From assembly GCF_900182795.1 (NCBI RefSeq), contig NZ_FXTX01000002.1, positions 1 to 64,000 on the forward strand: DNA of 64,000 nucleotides, given 5' to 3'. Origin of the DNA: Venenivibrio stagnispumantis. GTDB lineage: Bacteria > Aquificota > Aquificia > Aquificales > Hydrogenothermaceae. Below the pieces are notes generated by a model that saw nothing but the letters and a program-made list of their open reading frames with translations, made no database searches and had not been told where the DNA came from. Below are positions 55,790 through 64,000 of this stretch, piece after piece; the stretch's first letter is position 1; the number at the start of each line of letters is the position of its first letter. Made by a program: the position numbers and the translations under genes.

Positions 55790-56233
55790 TTATAAATTTT
55801 TAGAATTTAAAATAAATGTAACAGGACCATCATTCTCTATGAAAACTTTCATATCTGCTCCAAAAATACCGGTTTTTACCGGAAGATATACAGATAGTTC
55901 TTTAACAAATCTTTCATAAAGAGTTTTTGCTTTTTCCGGTAGTTCTGCATTTTCAAAAGAAGGTCTATTCCCCTTTTTCAAATTAGCTACCAATGTAAAT
56001 TGAGAAACTATTAAAATCTCACCTTTAATATCAAGAATAGATAAATTCATTTTTTTATTTTCATCTTCAAATATTCTGAGATTAATTATTTTTTTCACTA
56101 ATTTATTTAAATCTTCTTCTGTATCTCCCTTTTCTATACCAAGAAGAATATTTATTCCTTTTCCTATTTCTCCTACTATTTTTCCATCAACTTCTACATA
56201 AGATTTATTAACTCTTTGCAAAACTGCTATCAT
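55790..56233 (-). CDS. dtd: D-aminoacyl-tRNA deacylase
   Basis: 147 residues. [20 protein letters not shown] (Ser-Gln motif near residue 77) and the C-terminal NDGPVTFIL motif define DTD. It removes D-amino acids from tRNA. It overlaps the TetR gene by four bases. Confidence 0.96.
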   Translation of the reverse strand: MIAVLQRVNKSYVEVDGKIVGEIGKGINILLGIEKGDTEEDLNKLVKKIINLRIFEDENKKMNLSILDIKGEILIVSQFTLVANLKKGNRPSFENAELPEKAKTLYERFVKELSVYLPVKTGIFGADMKVFIENDGPVTFILNSKNL

Positions 56234-56823
56234 CTTTTTAATATTCCGTAAAATAGTTCTGAAATTAACATTTCTGGGTCTTGTATTATTTTTCCTTCTC
56301 TATTTTCCATTACATAAGCAAATGTTTTTGCCTGTATTAATCCAACAAATAACATAGCTGTATCTTCCGGATTTATATCTTCTCTGATAATACCTTCTTT
56401 TTGTCCTATTCTTATTATAGCAGATAATTTTGTTTTATAACTTTCTACAAATTTATGTAATATATCAAAAAATTTTTTATTTCCTGACCTACTAAACTCA
56501 AAACAAAGAATCGGAACAGCTCCTCTTGTTTCTTCCAAAACAGATATATGCTCTCTCATAACTTGCTTTAAAATATCTACAGTAGAACCACCTATCTCTA
56601 CTGCCCTATCTACACTTTCGGAACATTTTTTTATATATCTTTCTATTATCTGAATAATAATATCATCAAGAGATGGGAAATGTTTATATAATGCTGCATC
56701 TGTAAGTCCTATTTTATTTGCAACATTTCTTGCTGTGAATTTTCTAAGTCCTTCCTTAACTATTATCTCTGCTCCGGCTTTGATTATTTTTTCTTTTGTT
56801 GAAAGCTCTTCTGCCACTGCCAT
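56230..56823 (-). CDS. TetR/AcrR-family transcriptional regulator
   Basis: 197 residues from the ATG at 56823, chosen because GAGGTGG lies six bases upstream; an ATG at 56838 would include that site. The helix-turn-helix is [30 protein letters not shown] (about 30-60). The ligand domain resembles fatty-acid-type regulators but no specific signature is visible. It lies between a DHH phosphoesterase and dtd, and has no obvious target next to it. Confidence 0.9.
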   Translation of the reverse strand: MAVAEELSTKEKIIKAGAEIIVKEGLRKFTARNVANKIGLTDAALYKHFPSLDDIIIQIIERYIKKCSESVDRAVEIGGSTVDILKQVMREHISVLEETRGAVPILCFEFSRSGNKKFFDILHKFVESYKTKLSAIIRIGQKEGIIREDINPEDTAMLFVGLIQAKTFAYVMENREGKIIQDPEMLISELFYGILKR

Positions 56824-56834
56824 CTTATTCCACC

Positions 56835-57692
56835 TCATATATTAATTAATTTTATAAATTCCGATACTGTTATCATTGCTCCGGAAGCATTTCTATGTCC
56901 ACCACCACCAAGGATTTGTGCCAAATCAGCTGCTGAAGGATTATGATGGTCTAAACTCCTAAAACTTAATTTTACATTTATTCCGGAAAAGTTAAATAAA
57001 GCAACTGCTTGGTCATTTTGAGTTGATAAAAGATTTCCTATTTCTGATTGGAATAAACAAGCATTATATCCTTTTACAATATAATCACCTATTTTTAATG
57101 GAAGTTCTTTTGCTTTTTCTACAAATCTATTTATTAAAAAATCATTATAATCGGATATAATTTTGCCTTTTTCAAGAAGCTGATTTATATCTTGATTTAA
57201 CATATTTTTTATCTCTTCCGGTTTGTCTGTATACATGGTAAGGAATGCATTTAAATATTTTGTTTTTTCTCCATATTCCCATTTCCATATATCTTTATCT
57301 TCTACAAGTTTAACAAACTCCGGATAATTATCTCCATAAAGATACTGCCAAGTAATACTCGCACCGGATTTATTATTATCAAATATAAATTTAAAATTCG
57401 GATATTTTTGGGCTATCTGCTGTAATTTATCTTTTACGGTAATATGATGGTCTAAATTTATAATTTCTTTTGCTTTTTGAAATATTTTTTCATAATCTTT
57501 TTCGCTCCGTAAGGCAAAATCAACTATATATACAATATCACCTTCTTCTATATTATTTAATAAATTTTCCATATCTTCATCTTTATATCCGTGGTCAAAA
57601 GCAAATAATTTACAATCCGGAAATTTAGTCAAAAGTATTGCTGCTGCCGTAGAACCATCATTACAATTTTTGTGATAAATACAAACAGTCAT
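56835..57692 (-). CDS. DHH/DHHA1-family phosphoesterase
   Basis: 285 residues. Metal-site motifs are IYHKNCNDGSTAAA, VDFALR and the DHH signature NLDHHITVKD (near 100). The DHHA1 motif GGGHRNASGAM lies at the C-terminus. Related enzymes cut short oligonucleotides, pAp or cyclic dinucleotides. The divergent N-terminal loop (HKNCNDG in place of HxxxDxDG) leaves the substrate open. It is divergent from nrdB. Confidence 0.85.
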   Translation of the reverse strand: MTVCIYHKNCNDGSTAAAILLTKFPDCKLFAFDHGYKDEDMENLLNNIEEGDIVYIVDFALRSEKDYEKIFQKAKEIINLDHHITVKDKLQQIAQKYPNFKFIFDNNKSGASITWQYLYGDNYPEFVKLVEDKDIWKWEYGEKTKYLNAFLTMYTDKPEEIKNMLNQDINQLLEKGKIISDYNDFLINRFVEKAKELPLKIGDYIVKGYNACLFQSEIGNLLSTQNDQAVALFNFSGINVKLSFRSLDHHNPSAADLAQILGGGGHRNASGAMITVSEFIKLINI

Positions 57693-57863
57693 CTTTTCCT
57701 CCTTCTAAATTATTATAAGTTAATATTTACTAACTGTAAAGTTTTACCGTAAAACATCTTTATAATCTATAAAATGACAGGCTATTTTTCAACTTTTATC
57801 TTTTTTTTAATAACTTAACAAATGGAGTTTTCAAATCGTTGAAAATCTTTAAAAAATTTTTGC

Positions 57864-57912
57864 TTGACAACTATATATAGTGATTATATAATGTAGCACT
57901 ACTATATATAGT
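57864..57912 (+). promoter_or_regulatory. nrdBA promoter with two NrdR boxes
   Basis: A -35 TTGACA (57864-57869), 17 bases and a perfect -10 TATAAT (57887-57892). Two identical palindromes ACTATATATAGT lie at 57870-57881 (within the -35/-10 spacer) and 57901-57912 (at the start site), 31 bases apart. Both the sequence and the three-turn spacing match NrdR operators. NrdR represses ribonucleotide reductase genes when dATP is high. No nrdR gene is in the window. Confidence 0.9.
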
Positions 57913-57930
57913 ATAAAAGGAGGCACAACG

Positions 57931-58908
57931 ATGTTTATAGCTAAAACTTCTGTCAGAGATAATATCAGACTTACAGAAAATCCAAAATATCCTGTATTTA
58001 AAGAATTATACACTAAACAGAAAAAAGCTGTCTGGTTTCCTGAAGAGCTTAATATTCAACAGGATACTCTTGATTATAAATCATTGACACCAACAGAAAA
58101 AGAGTTATTTGATAGTGCAGTTGGATATTTTGCTTCTTCAGAATTATTAGTTCAAAATGTTATGGGGAATGGATTTTTCCCTGTTTTAACAGACCCTTAT
58201 GTAAAGATGAGTTTTGTTACCCAGATGTTTATGGAAAATATACATTCTGACTTTTTTGAGATAATTTTACAATCTTTTGATATGGATAGAAGAAGAATTT
58301 ATAACATAACCCTTGAAGATAAATTACTTATGGAAAAACAAGAATTGATAATAAGAGCAGTAGATAGAATAACTTACGGAAAAGCAGACCCTGATACCTT
58401 AGAGGGAAAAAAACAGATATTAACTTCAATTTTATTAAATAATATTATTCAAGAAGGTTTATTCTTTTATTCTGCTTTTGCACATTTCTTTGCTATGAAA
58501 GATTGTGGAAAAATGAAAAATGTAGTTTCCGGAATAGAGCTTGTTTTAATAGATGAATCATTACATCTTCAAAACGGCATAGAAGCTATATTAACAATAG
58601 TTGAAGAAAATCCAGAGATAGTTGAGGATATAAAATTTGTAGAAAATATAAGAGATACAATAATAGATGCAGTAGAACTTGAATTAAATTATCTAAAAAC
58701 AAAATTCGGTGGAACAACAATATTCGGGGTATCTTATAAAGAATTAGAACAATATATGAAATACATAGCAGATAGAAGACTTATAGAACTTGGTTTTGAA
58801 CCACAATTTAATATATCCCAAAATCCACTTAAATTTTTACAAAAAGAAGATGTTAAGAAGTTGACTAACTTCTTTGAAGTAGCGGCTACCGAGTATACTA
58901 ATTTTTAA
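57931..58908 (+). CDS. nrdB: Ribonucleotide reductase small subunit, class Ic-like
   Basis: 325 residues with AAGGAGG upstream. Metal ligands by spacing: Glu71 (SSELLVQN), Glu102 and His105 (MENIHSDFF), Glu175 (IIQEGLFF), Glu209 and His212 (IDESLHLQ). The position of the radical tyrosine, four residues after His105, is Phe109. The first ligand is Glu rather than Asp. Both changes are hallmarks of class Ic enzymes such as that of Chlamydia trachomatis, which use a Mn/Fe cofactor and no tyrosyl radical. It supplies the radical for NrdA, encoded 49 bases downstream. Control by NrdR is likely. Confidence 0.95.
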   Translation: MFIAKTSVRDNIRLTENPKYPVFKELYTKQKKAVWFPEELNIQQDTLDYKSLTPTEKELFDSAVGYFASSELLVQNVMGNGFFPVLTDPYVKMSFVTQMFMENIHSDFFEIILQSFDMDRRRIYNITLEDKLLMEKQELIIRAVDRITYGKADPDTLEGKKQILTSILLNNIIQEGLFFYSAFAHFFAMKDCGKMKNVVSGIELVLIDESLHLQNGIEAILTIVEENPEIVEDIKFVENIRDTIIDAVELELNYLKTKFGGTTIFGVSYKELEQYMKYIADRRLIELGFEPQFNISQNPLKFLQKEDVKKLTNFFEVAATEYTNF

Positions 58909-58957
58909 TTTTTTTCAATAACTTAGTTGACACTAATAGAAAACAGGAGGTCTATTT

Positions 58958-61900
58958 ATGGAAAGAGTTGTTATTAAGAGAGATGGTAGTGTAGAAAGAT
59001 TTCAGATGAAAAAATTGATAAACGCTATATTTGCATTGTTTGATGGGATGAATCTTCCGGATGATTGGGAAATAGCCTTTAAAATAGCAAAAGAGCTTGA
59101 TTTAAAAATACCTGAAAAAGTAACAACAGAAGAACTTGATTTTCTTGTCCTAAAAGCAATAGAGCATCTTATTCCTTCTCATTATATATATGATACATTG
59201 GCATCAAGACAATTACTTAAAATTATAAATAGAAAGATAGATAAAAGATTTAGCTCTTTTGAAGAGATGATAAGATATGGTATAAAAGAAAATCTATATA
59301 AAGAAGAAATAGGAAAATTTGATTTAGAAAGATTATCTAAGGTTATAGATTACTCAAGAGACCATCTTCTTGATTATTTTGGCTTGACTACATTAAAAGA
59401 TAGATATTTTACAAGAGATAGGAATGGAGAAATAATAGAAAAACCTCAATGGTTTTTTATGAGAGTAGCCCTTGGAATAGGTAATAATGAGGAAGAAATA
59501 ATAAAAATATATGATAAAATTTCAAAACTTGAATATCTCCACTCAACCCCAACATTATACAATTCCGGAACTATAACAAATCAGTATTCTTCATGTTTCC
59601 CTGCAGGAACTCCGATAATAACAAAAAATGGAGTTAAAAATATAGAGGATATACAAGTAGGTGATGTAGTATTAACTGCAGAAGGTAATTTTAAAGTAGT
59701 TTCAGGAACTTTTCAGAGAAAATATAGTAGCAAACTTTATAAAATAAAAGTATGGGGACTTTGGGGGGATGAAGAAACAGTAAAAGCAACTGATGACCAT
59801 AAATTTTTGGTTTTACCAAAAGAGGAAGTTGATTGTAATAGAAAATTTTTCAAAGTATGTCCTCCATATCAAAATACGCTAAAATGCCAACCTGTCTATA
59901 GAGAGTATGCAAATGTTTGTGAAAGAACAGAAATAGATTTATTGGAAGCACTAAAATGGACAGAAGCTAAAGATTTAAATGAAGGCGATTTTATAGTTAT
60001 TCCTTATCCAAAAGAGGTGAAAGATAAAGAATTTTTAAATATTTTAGATTATATAGATAATATAAATCTTATAGAAAAAGATGGATATATTTTGAAAAAA
60101 AATTATGATAAACAAAAAAGAACCCCTGAATTTAATAATCAAATAAACACTATAAAAGCAAAAATTCCATTAAATTCGGATTTCATGAGATTTTTAGGAT
60201 ATTATCTTGCAGAAGGATACATTTTAGATAATAGATTAATAGTTTTCACATTCAATTCAAAAGAAAAAGAGTATATAGAAGATGTTAGAAATCTTTCTAT
60301 AAAATTATTTGGTATAGTGCCAACTATACACGATAATAAAGATAATTCAACAAGAATATCCATACATAGCACATATTTATCTAAATTTATAAATAATCTT
60401 GTAGGAACCGGATATAACAAAAAAGTTCTTCCTGAAGAAATTTTACTTGCCAAACCTGAAAGTCAAAGAGGATTAATAATAGGAATATTCAGAGGTGATG
60501 GAACTACGGTTTCCGATGGAATGAGATTAACCATATCAAATAAATCTTTAGCATATCAAATATTTATAATTCTTTTAAGACTCGGATATATGCCGAGAAT
60601 TTCAAAAGCATATAAAAATCATTTAGCAAAAGAACAACCCTATTCTATACATTTATCAATTAATGATGGATTAGATTTAATTAAGGAAATAAATAAAGAT
60701 TTATATAAGATAAAAGCAAAACCAGATATGAAAAAAATTAATAGTTACAGATTCAGATATGGTGATTATGTATTTTATAAAATCCAATCTATAAAAACAG
60801 AAAACTTTGATGGTATAGTATATGATTTTGAAGTAAAAGGAGACCATAGCTTTAGTGCAAATTTAGTAGCAGCACATAATTGTTATGTAAATGTTATAGA
60901 TGACTCATTAGAATCTATTATGGATAAAGCGAAAGAAACTGCTTTCTTGGCTAAATATGCCGGTGGAGTTGGAACAGATATTACAAGAATTAGAGCAACC
61001 GGTTCTCCGATAAAATCCTTAAATGCAAAATCTTCCGGAATTATTCCATTTATAAAAATATTTGATACCATTGTAAATGCTATACAACAAGGAGGTAGAA
61101 GAAGAAGTTCTCAGGTTATGTATTTACAACCATGGCATCTTGATGTTGATGCATTCTTAGATTTAAGAGAAACAACCGGTAATCCTTATTTTAGAACACC
61201 ATCACTTAATACTGCCTTCTGGATGCCTGATGAAATAATGAGAAGAATAAAAGAAGGAGAACCTTTTTATCTTTTTGACCCGGCAGAATGTCCGGAGCTT
61301 ATAACAAGCTATGGAGAAAATTTTAAAATAAAATATGAAGAATGCATAAAAAAAGCAGAAAATGGAGAACTAAAATTATGGAAAAAAGTAGAAGATAGTC
61401 AAGGATGGTTTAACAGATATTTATTTAAACTTGCTAAAACCGGACATCCATGGTTAATATTTAAAGACAGACACAACGAAGCTAATCCTGTTCCAAAATA
61501 TGGTGTTATAAACTCTTCTAATTTATGTAGTGAGATTTCCTTGCCAAACTCTCCGGAAAGAACAGCAGTCTGCACACTTGCCTCTGTAAATCTTACAAAA
61601 CATATAAATGAAAACAAAACAGATATAGATTGGGAGAAATTAAAAGAAACATTAGAAATTATGGTAGTTGCCCTTGATAATATTTTAGATAAAAACTTTT
61701 ATCCATCGGAAGAATCAAGACTTCATACAATGGAACTTAGACCACTTGGCATTGGATTAATGGGATTTGCCGAAACTTTAATAGAACTTGGTATCCCTTA
61801 TGATAGTGAAGAGGCAGTAGAGTTTGCAAGAAAAATAGCAAAATTTATGAGAGAAGTTACTTTTAGAAAATCAGAAGAACTTGCAGAAGAAAGAGGTGCT

Positions 61901-62614
61901 TTCCCTCATTATTATGAAGGAAATTATGATTTTAAACCAAGAAGAAATTCGCATTTACTTGCAATAGCACCTACTGCTTCTATCTCTATAATTGCCGGAA
62001 CATCTTCTTCTATTGATAGCATTTTCTCTAATATATATAGCAGAGATACACTTTCCGGTAAGTTTATAGTAATAAATAAACAATTAATAAAAGCCCTTGA
62101 AGAACAAGGCTTATGGAATGAAGAGATAGCAGAAAAGATAAAAGCAAATAGTGGTTCAGTCCAATATATAGAAGAACTTGAAGGAAAAATAAATAAAGCA
62201 TTATTTAAAACAGCTTATGAAATCCATCCAAAAAGACAGATAGATATAGCCGCAGCATTCCAAGAATATATAGACCAAGCAGTAAGTAAATCCCTTTATA
62301 TAGAAGAAGATTTAAGAGATGATATGTTTAATATTTATATGTATGCTTGGGAAAAAGGATTAAAATCTACTTATTACTGCTTTATTGATAAAACAGTAAA
62401 AGGAGAAAAATACACATTAAATGTAAATAAAAGAGGAGAAAGAAGAGGATTTGGTGCTGCTCTAAAAACAGCTAAAAACCAAGAGATAGAAGAAATTGAA
62501 AAAATGGCACGGGAAAAATACGGTGATGAGGTAGTAGAAAAAGTAAAATCCGGCAATATAGAAGCCTGTCCAACAGACCCATTACTTGCTAAAATCTGTC
62601 CAAGCTGTGAATAA
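58958..62614 (+). CDS. nrdA: Ribonucleotide reductase large subunit with intein
   Basis: 1218 residues, of which 429 (213-641) are an intein; the spliced protein would be 789 residues, normal for NrdA. An N-terminal ATP-cone (VIKRDGSVERFQMKKL...) allows dATP control. Active-site residues are Cys642, the first residue after the intein (equivalent to E. coli Cys225), Asn, Cys and Glu of NLCSEISLP, and the Cys of AVCTLASVNL. The C-terminal CPTDPLLAKICPSCE has the redox cysteine pair. AGGAGG precedes the start. It is paired with class Ic-like nrdB. Confidence 0.96.
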   Translation: MERVVIKRDGSVERFQMKKLINAIFALFDGMNLPDDWEIAFKIAKELDLKIPEKVTTEELDFLVLKAIEHLIPSHYIYDTLASRQLLKIINRKIDKRFSSFEEMIRYGIKENLYKEEIGKFDLERLSKVIDYSRDHLLDYFGLTTLKDRYFTRDRNGEIIEKPQWFFMRVALGIGNNEEEIIKIYDKISKLEYLHSTPTLYNSGTITNQYSSCFPAGTPIITKNGVKNIEDIQVGDVVLTAEGNFKVVSGTFQRKYSSKLYKIKVWGLWGDEETVKATDDHKFLVLPKEEVDCNRKFFKVCPPYQNTLKCQPVYREYANVCERTEIDLLEALKWTEAKDLNEGDFIVIPYPKEVKDKEFLNILDYIDNINLIEKDGYILKKNYDKQKRTPEFNNQINTIKAKIPLNSDFMRFLGYYLAEGYILDNRLIVFTFNSKEKEYIEDVRNLSIKLFGIVPTIHDNKDNSTRISIHSTYLSKFINNLVGTGYNKKVLPEEILLAKPESQRGLIIGIFRGDGTTVSDGMRLTISNKSLAYQIFIILLRLGYMPRISKAYKNHLAKEQPYSIHLSINDGLDLIKEINKDLYKIKAKPDMKKINSYRFRYGDYVFYKIQSIKTENFDGIVYDFEVKGDHSFSANLVAAHNCYVNVIDDSLESIMDKAKETAFLAKYAGGVGTDITRIRATGSPIKSLNAKSSGIIPFIKIFDTIVNAIQQGGRRRSSQVMYLQPWHLDVDAFLDLRETTGNPYFRTPSLNTAFWMPDEIMRRIKEGEPFYLFDPAECPELITSYGENFKIKYEECIKKAENGELKLWKKVEDSQGWFNRYLFKLAKTGHPWLIFKDRHNEANPVPKYGVINSSNLCSEISLPNSPERTAVCTLASVNLTKHINENKTDIDWEKLKETLEIMVVALDNILDKNFYPSEESRLHTMELRPLGIGLMGFAETLIELGIPYDSEEAVEFARKIAKFMREVTFRKSEELAEERGAFPHYYEGNYDFKPRRNSHLLAIAPTASISIIAGTSSSIDSIFSNIYSRDTLSGKFIVINKQLIKALEEQGLWNEEIAEKIKANSGSVQYIEELEGKINKALFKTAYEIHPKRQIDIAAAFQEYIDQAVSKSLYIEEDLRDDMFNIYMYAWEKGLKSTYYCFIDKTVKGEKYTLNVNKRGERRGFGAALKTAKNQEIEEIEKMAREKYGDEVVEKVKSGNIEACPTDPLLAKICPSCE
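59594..60880 (+). mobile_element. Intein with LAGLIDADG homing endonuclease in nrdA
   Basis: 429 residues starting CFPAGTPIITKNG (Cys1) and ending VAAHN. The block B His is in KATDDHKF (precursor residue 281). Two LAGLIDADG-type helices are FLGYYLAEG (acidic Glu419) and IGIFRGDGT (Asp514). The penultimate His640 and Asn641 are present, followed by Cys+1. All splicing residues are intact, and both endonuclease acidic residues are present, so splicing and homing may both work. Confidence 0.95.
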
Positions 62615-62619
62615 AATCA

Positions 62620-62644
62620 AAGCCTGCCCTTGAAGGGCAGGTTT
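62620..62644 (+). terminator. Terminator-like hairpin after nrdA
   Basis: CCTGCCC (62623-62629) pairs with GGGCAGG (62635-62641); flanking A-T and G-T pairs extend the stem. Only three T follow, so it is a weak intrinsic terminator. GC-rich hairpins of this form also occur at IS605-type element ends. Confidence 0.6.
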
Positions 62645-62712
62645 ATCATTTGAATAATCTAAAATAAAGAAATAAAATATAATCTATATAAAAAAATAGG
62701 AGTAGATAAATT

Positions 62713-63978
62713 ATGGATAAAATATTGGTGCATATATGCTGTGGAGTTGATTCTGTTTGGGCATTAAGAAAGTTAAGAGAAGATTATCCGGATGCTTATA
62801 TAGAAGGATTTTTTTATGACCCGAATATTCATCCGGAAGAAGAATATGAGCTTAGATGGATTGAAACAAAAAGAGTATGTAATAGCTTAGGCATAAACTG
62901 CACTAAAGGAGAGTATGACCTAAAAAATTGGTTTAATGCAGTAAAAGGATATGAAAATGAGCCGGAAAGAGGCGAAAGATGTAGTATCTGTCACGATTTA
63001 AGATTGGAAAAAACAGCACAGCTTGCAGTAGAAAAAGGATTTAACAAATTTACAACAGTCCTAATGATGAGTCCTAAGAAAGATTTTGATGTTTTAAAAA
63101 AGATAGGAGAAGATATAGCAGAAAAATATAATCTACAATTTCTTGCTGTAGATTTTAGAAAAAATAACGGAACACAAAAAATGAACCAGCTTGCCAAAGA
63201 ACAACAACTATATCATCAAAATTATTGCGGATGTATTTATGGATTGTTTTCACAAAGGAAAGTTAATTTTCAATCAGGCTCGTTTATACCGGAGTTGGTT
63301 TCTTTCTCAAAAGGAAGATTAGCCGGTAGTAGAGAAGAACTTTTATTTATAAAACAGATAAGATTATTTGCAGAAGAACTTGGATTAAAAGTAGAAGAAC
63401 AGCAATTTAGATTTCTCGGATGGAGAGTTATATCATCAAGATTACAAATAAACAAACAGGATATAAAGCACAATATATATCTTTATTCTGATAGCATAAA
63501 AGGAGTTTTAAATGATAGAGTAAAATCTATTATTGGAAATAAAATAATTCTTGAAAAATCAGATGTAGAAATTTTAATAACAGAAGATAATATAGATATG
63601 GAGCCAAGATTTACAACAAATCCTATTTTTATATTAAATAAAAAGGATATACAGGGAATAAATATAGAAAAATTAACTATGGAGCTTACTACAGAATTTA
63701 TTCCTTCTTCTAAATCTCAAAATTTATATATTGGAGATATTTATAATGCATCTGAGATTATAAAATTTTATTCAGATACAGATTTTGAAGGAAAAAATGG
63801 ATATTCTTTAAAAGAAATTAATGATACTATCTTAAAAAATAAAGAAAATATAAAAGAAGGAAAAACAGCAGTTATCGTATTTGGAGCAAACTTTTTCGGT
63901 AAAATTGGAGAAAATATTTTTAAACATTTATCCGGACAAAATTCTCTTCTAAATCCATCTGATAAAGTTTTTTGCTGA
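62713..63978 (+). CDS. queH: Epoxyqueuosine reductase QueH with long C-terminal extension
   Basis: 421 residues. The QueH core (about 1-185) has the paired cysteines ICCG (Cys9-Cys10), CSIC (Cys90, Cys93) and YHQNYCGCIYG (Cys172, Cys174) that hold the 4Fe-4S and second metal sites. QueH reduces epoxyqueuosine in tRNA to queuosine, replacing QueG. Residues ~186-421 are an extension of unknown fold that begins RLFAEELGLKVEEQQFRFLGWRV and ends KTAVIVFGANFFGKIG. It lies 98 bases after nrdA, past the hairpin. queE at the left end belongs to the same pathway. Confidence 0.85.
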   Translation: MDKILVHICCGVDSVWALRKLREDYPDAYIEGFFYDPNIHPEEEYELRWIETKRVCNSLGINCTKGEYDLKNWFNAVKGYENEPERGERCSICHDLRLEKTAQLAVEKGFNKFTTVLMMSPKKDFDVLKKIGEDIAEKYNLQFLAVDFRKNNGTQKMNQLAKEQQLYHQNYCGCIYGLFSQRKVNFQSGSFIPELVSFSKGRLAGSREELLFIKQIRLFAEELGLKVEEQQFRFLGWRVISSRLQINKQDIKHNIYLYSDSIKGVLNDRVKSIIGNKIILEKSDVEILITEDNIDMEPRFTTNPIFILNKKDIQGINIEKLTMELTTEFIPSSKSQNLYIGDIYNASEIIKFYSDTDFEGKNGYSLKEINDTILKNKENIKEGKTAVIVFGANFFGKIGENIFKHLSGQNSLLNPSDKVFC

Positions 63979-64000
63979 GATTTTGGACAACATAACAAAA

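Noticed and set aside
49450-57692. cas, toxin-antitoxin or restriction genes near the CRISPR array
   Set aside because: All neighbours are recognisable housekeeping genes; the dGTPase-like HD protein has the full dNTPase motif set and is not a Cas3 HD domain.
1-64000. tRNA, rRNA or tmRNA genes
   Set aside because: I read the larger gaps on both strands for cloverleaf or conserved rRNA sequence and saw none; a covariance search would be more sensitive.

Overview
The window is a compact, AT-rich (roughly 30% GC by eye) stretch of a Gram-negative thermophile chromosome. It carries LPS genes (LpxK, an LptF/G permease, a heptose epimerase), a Pho-type outer-membrane porin, a fused NuoC-NuoD and duplicated complex I genes. 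It also has many TTG/GTG starts and four-base gene overlaps. Together these suggest the Aquificota, most likely a Hydrogenothermaceae relative such as Sulfurihydrogenibium. That placement is inferred from gene style only. No rRNA or tRNA gene was found to confirm it.

Layout. 1-1.8 kb: an IS605-type tnpB cut by the window edge, with a structured 3' end, then a PilZ protein. 1.8-10.2 kb (minus): two translation operons, rpsB-tsf-pyrH-frr and rimP-nusA-L7Ae-like-infB-queE; rpsB has a pseudoknot-like leader. 10.3-12.7 kb: an LptF/G permease, pheA, and the N-terminal remnant of a cytochrome c peroxidase that still has its promoter and a Fur/PerR-type operator. 12.7-19.5 kb (minus): a phosphate locus, OprP-like porin-pstSCAB-phoU-phoR, with no phoB. 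19.6-22.0 kb (plus): a PilS/PilR-like pair. 22.0-43.2 kb (minus): rpoZ, gmk and complex I genes nuoN-M-L-K-J-I-H-CD-B-A without nuoEFG; then purH, a glycosyltransferase, thrB, hldD-like, accB, efp, a small membrane protein and a MidA-type methyltransferase; then second copies of nuoI and nuoCD with a hotdog thioesterase between them. The same palindrome lies in front of nuoA, nuoH and nuoCD2. 43.3-52.6 kb: two unknown membrane proteins, rnr, two oligopeptide-type ABC permeases, rusA, an mgtC remnant, bioD, fabD, a TRIC-like channel and lpxK. 52.6-53.4 kb: a membrane-protein remnant that runs into a four-repeat CRISPR array with a near-consensus promoter but no cas genes. 53.4-57.7 kb (minus): obgE, SemiSWEET, dGTPase-like, dtd, a TetR regulator and a DHH phosphoesterase. 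57.7-64 kb (plus): paired NrdR boxes, a class Ic-like nrdB (Phe at the radical site), nrdA with a LAGLIDADG intein directly before its catalytic cysteine, and queH with a long C-terminal extension.

Most of the window is housekeeping and tightly packed. The best leads are a 45-base element shared by the tnpB tail and the rpsB leader, the rpsB leader fold, the palindrome common to the nuo promoters, the MidA/nuoCD2/nuoI2 cluster, the class Ic-like RNR with its intein, the orphan CRISPR array, and three truncated genes. I did not find a clear-cut new defence system or other wholly new multi-gene system.
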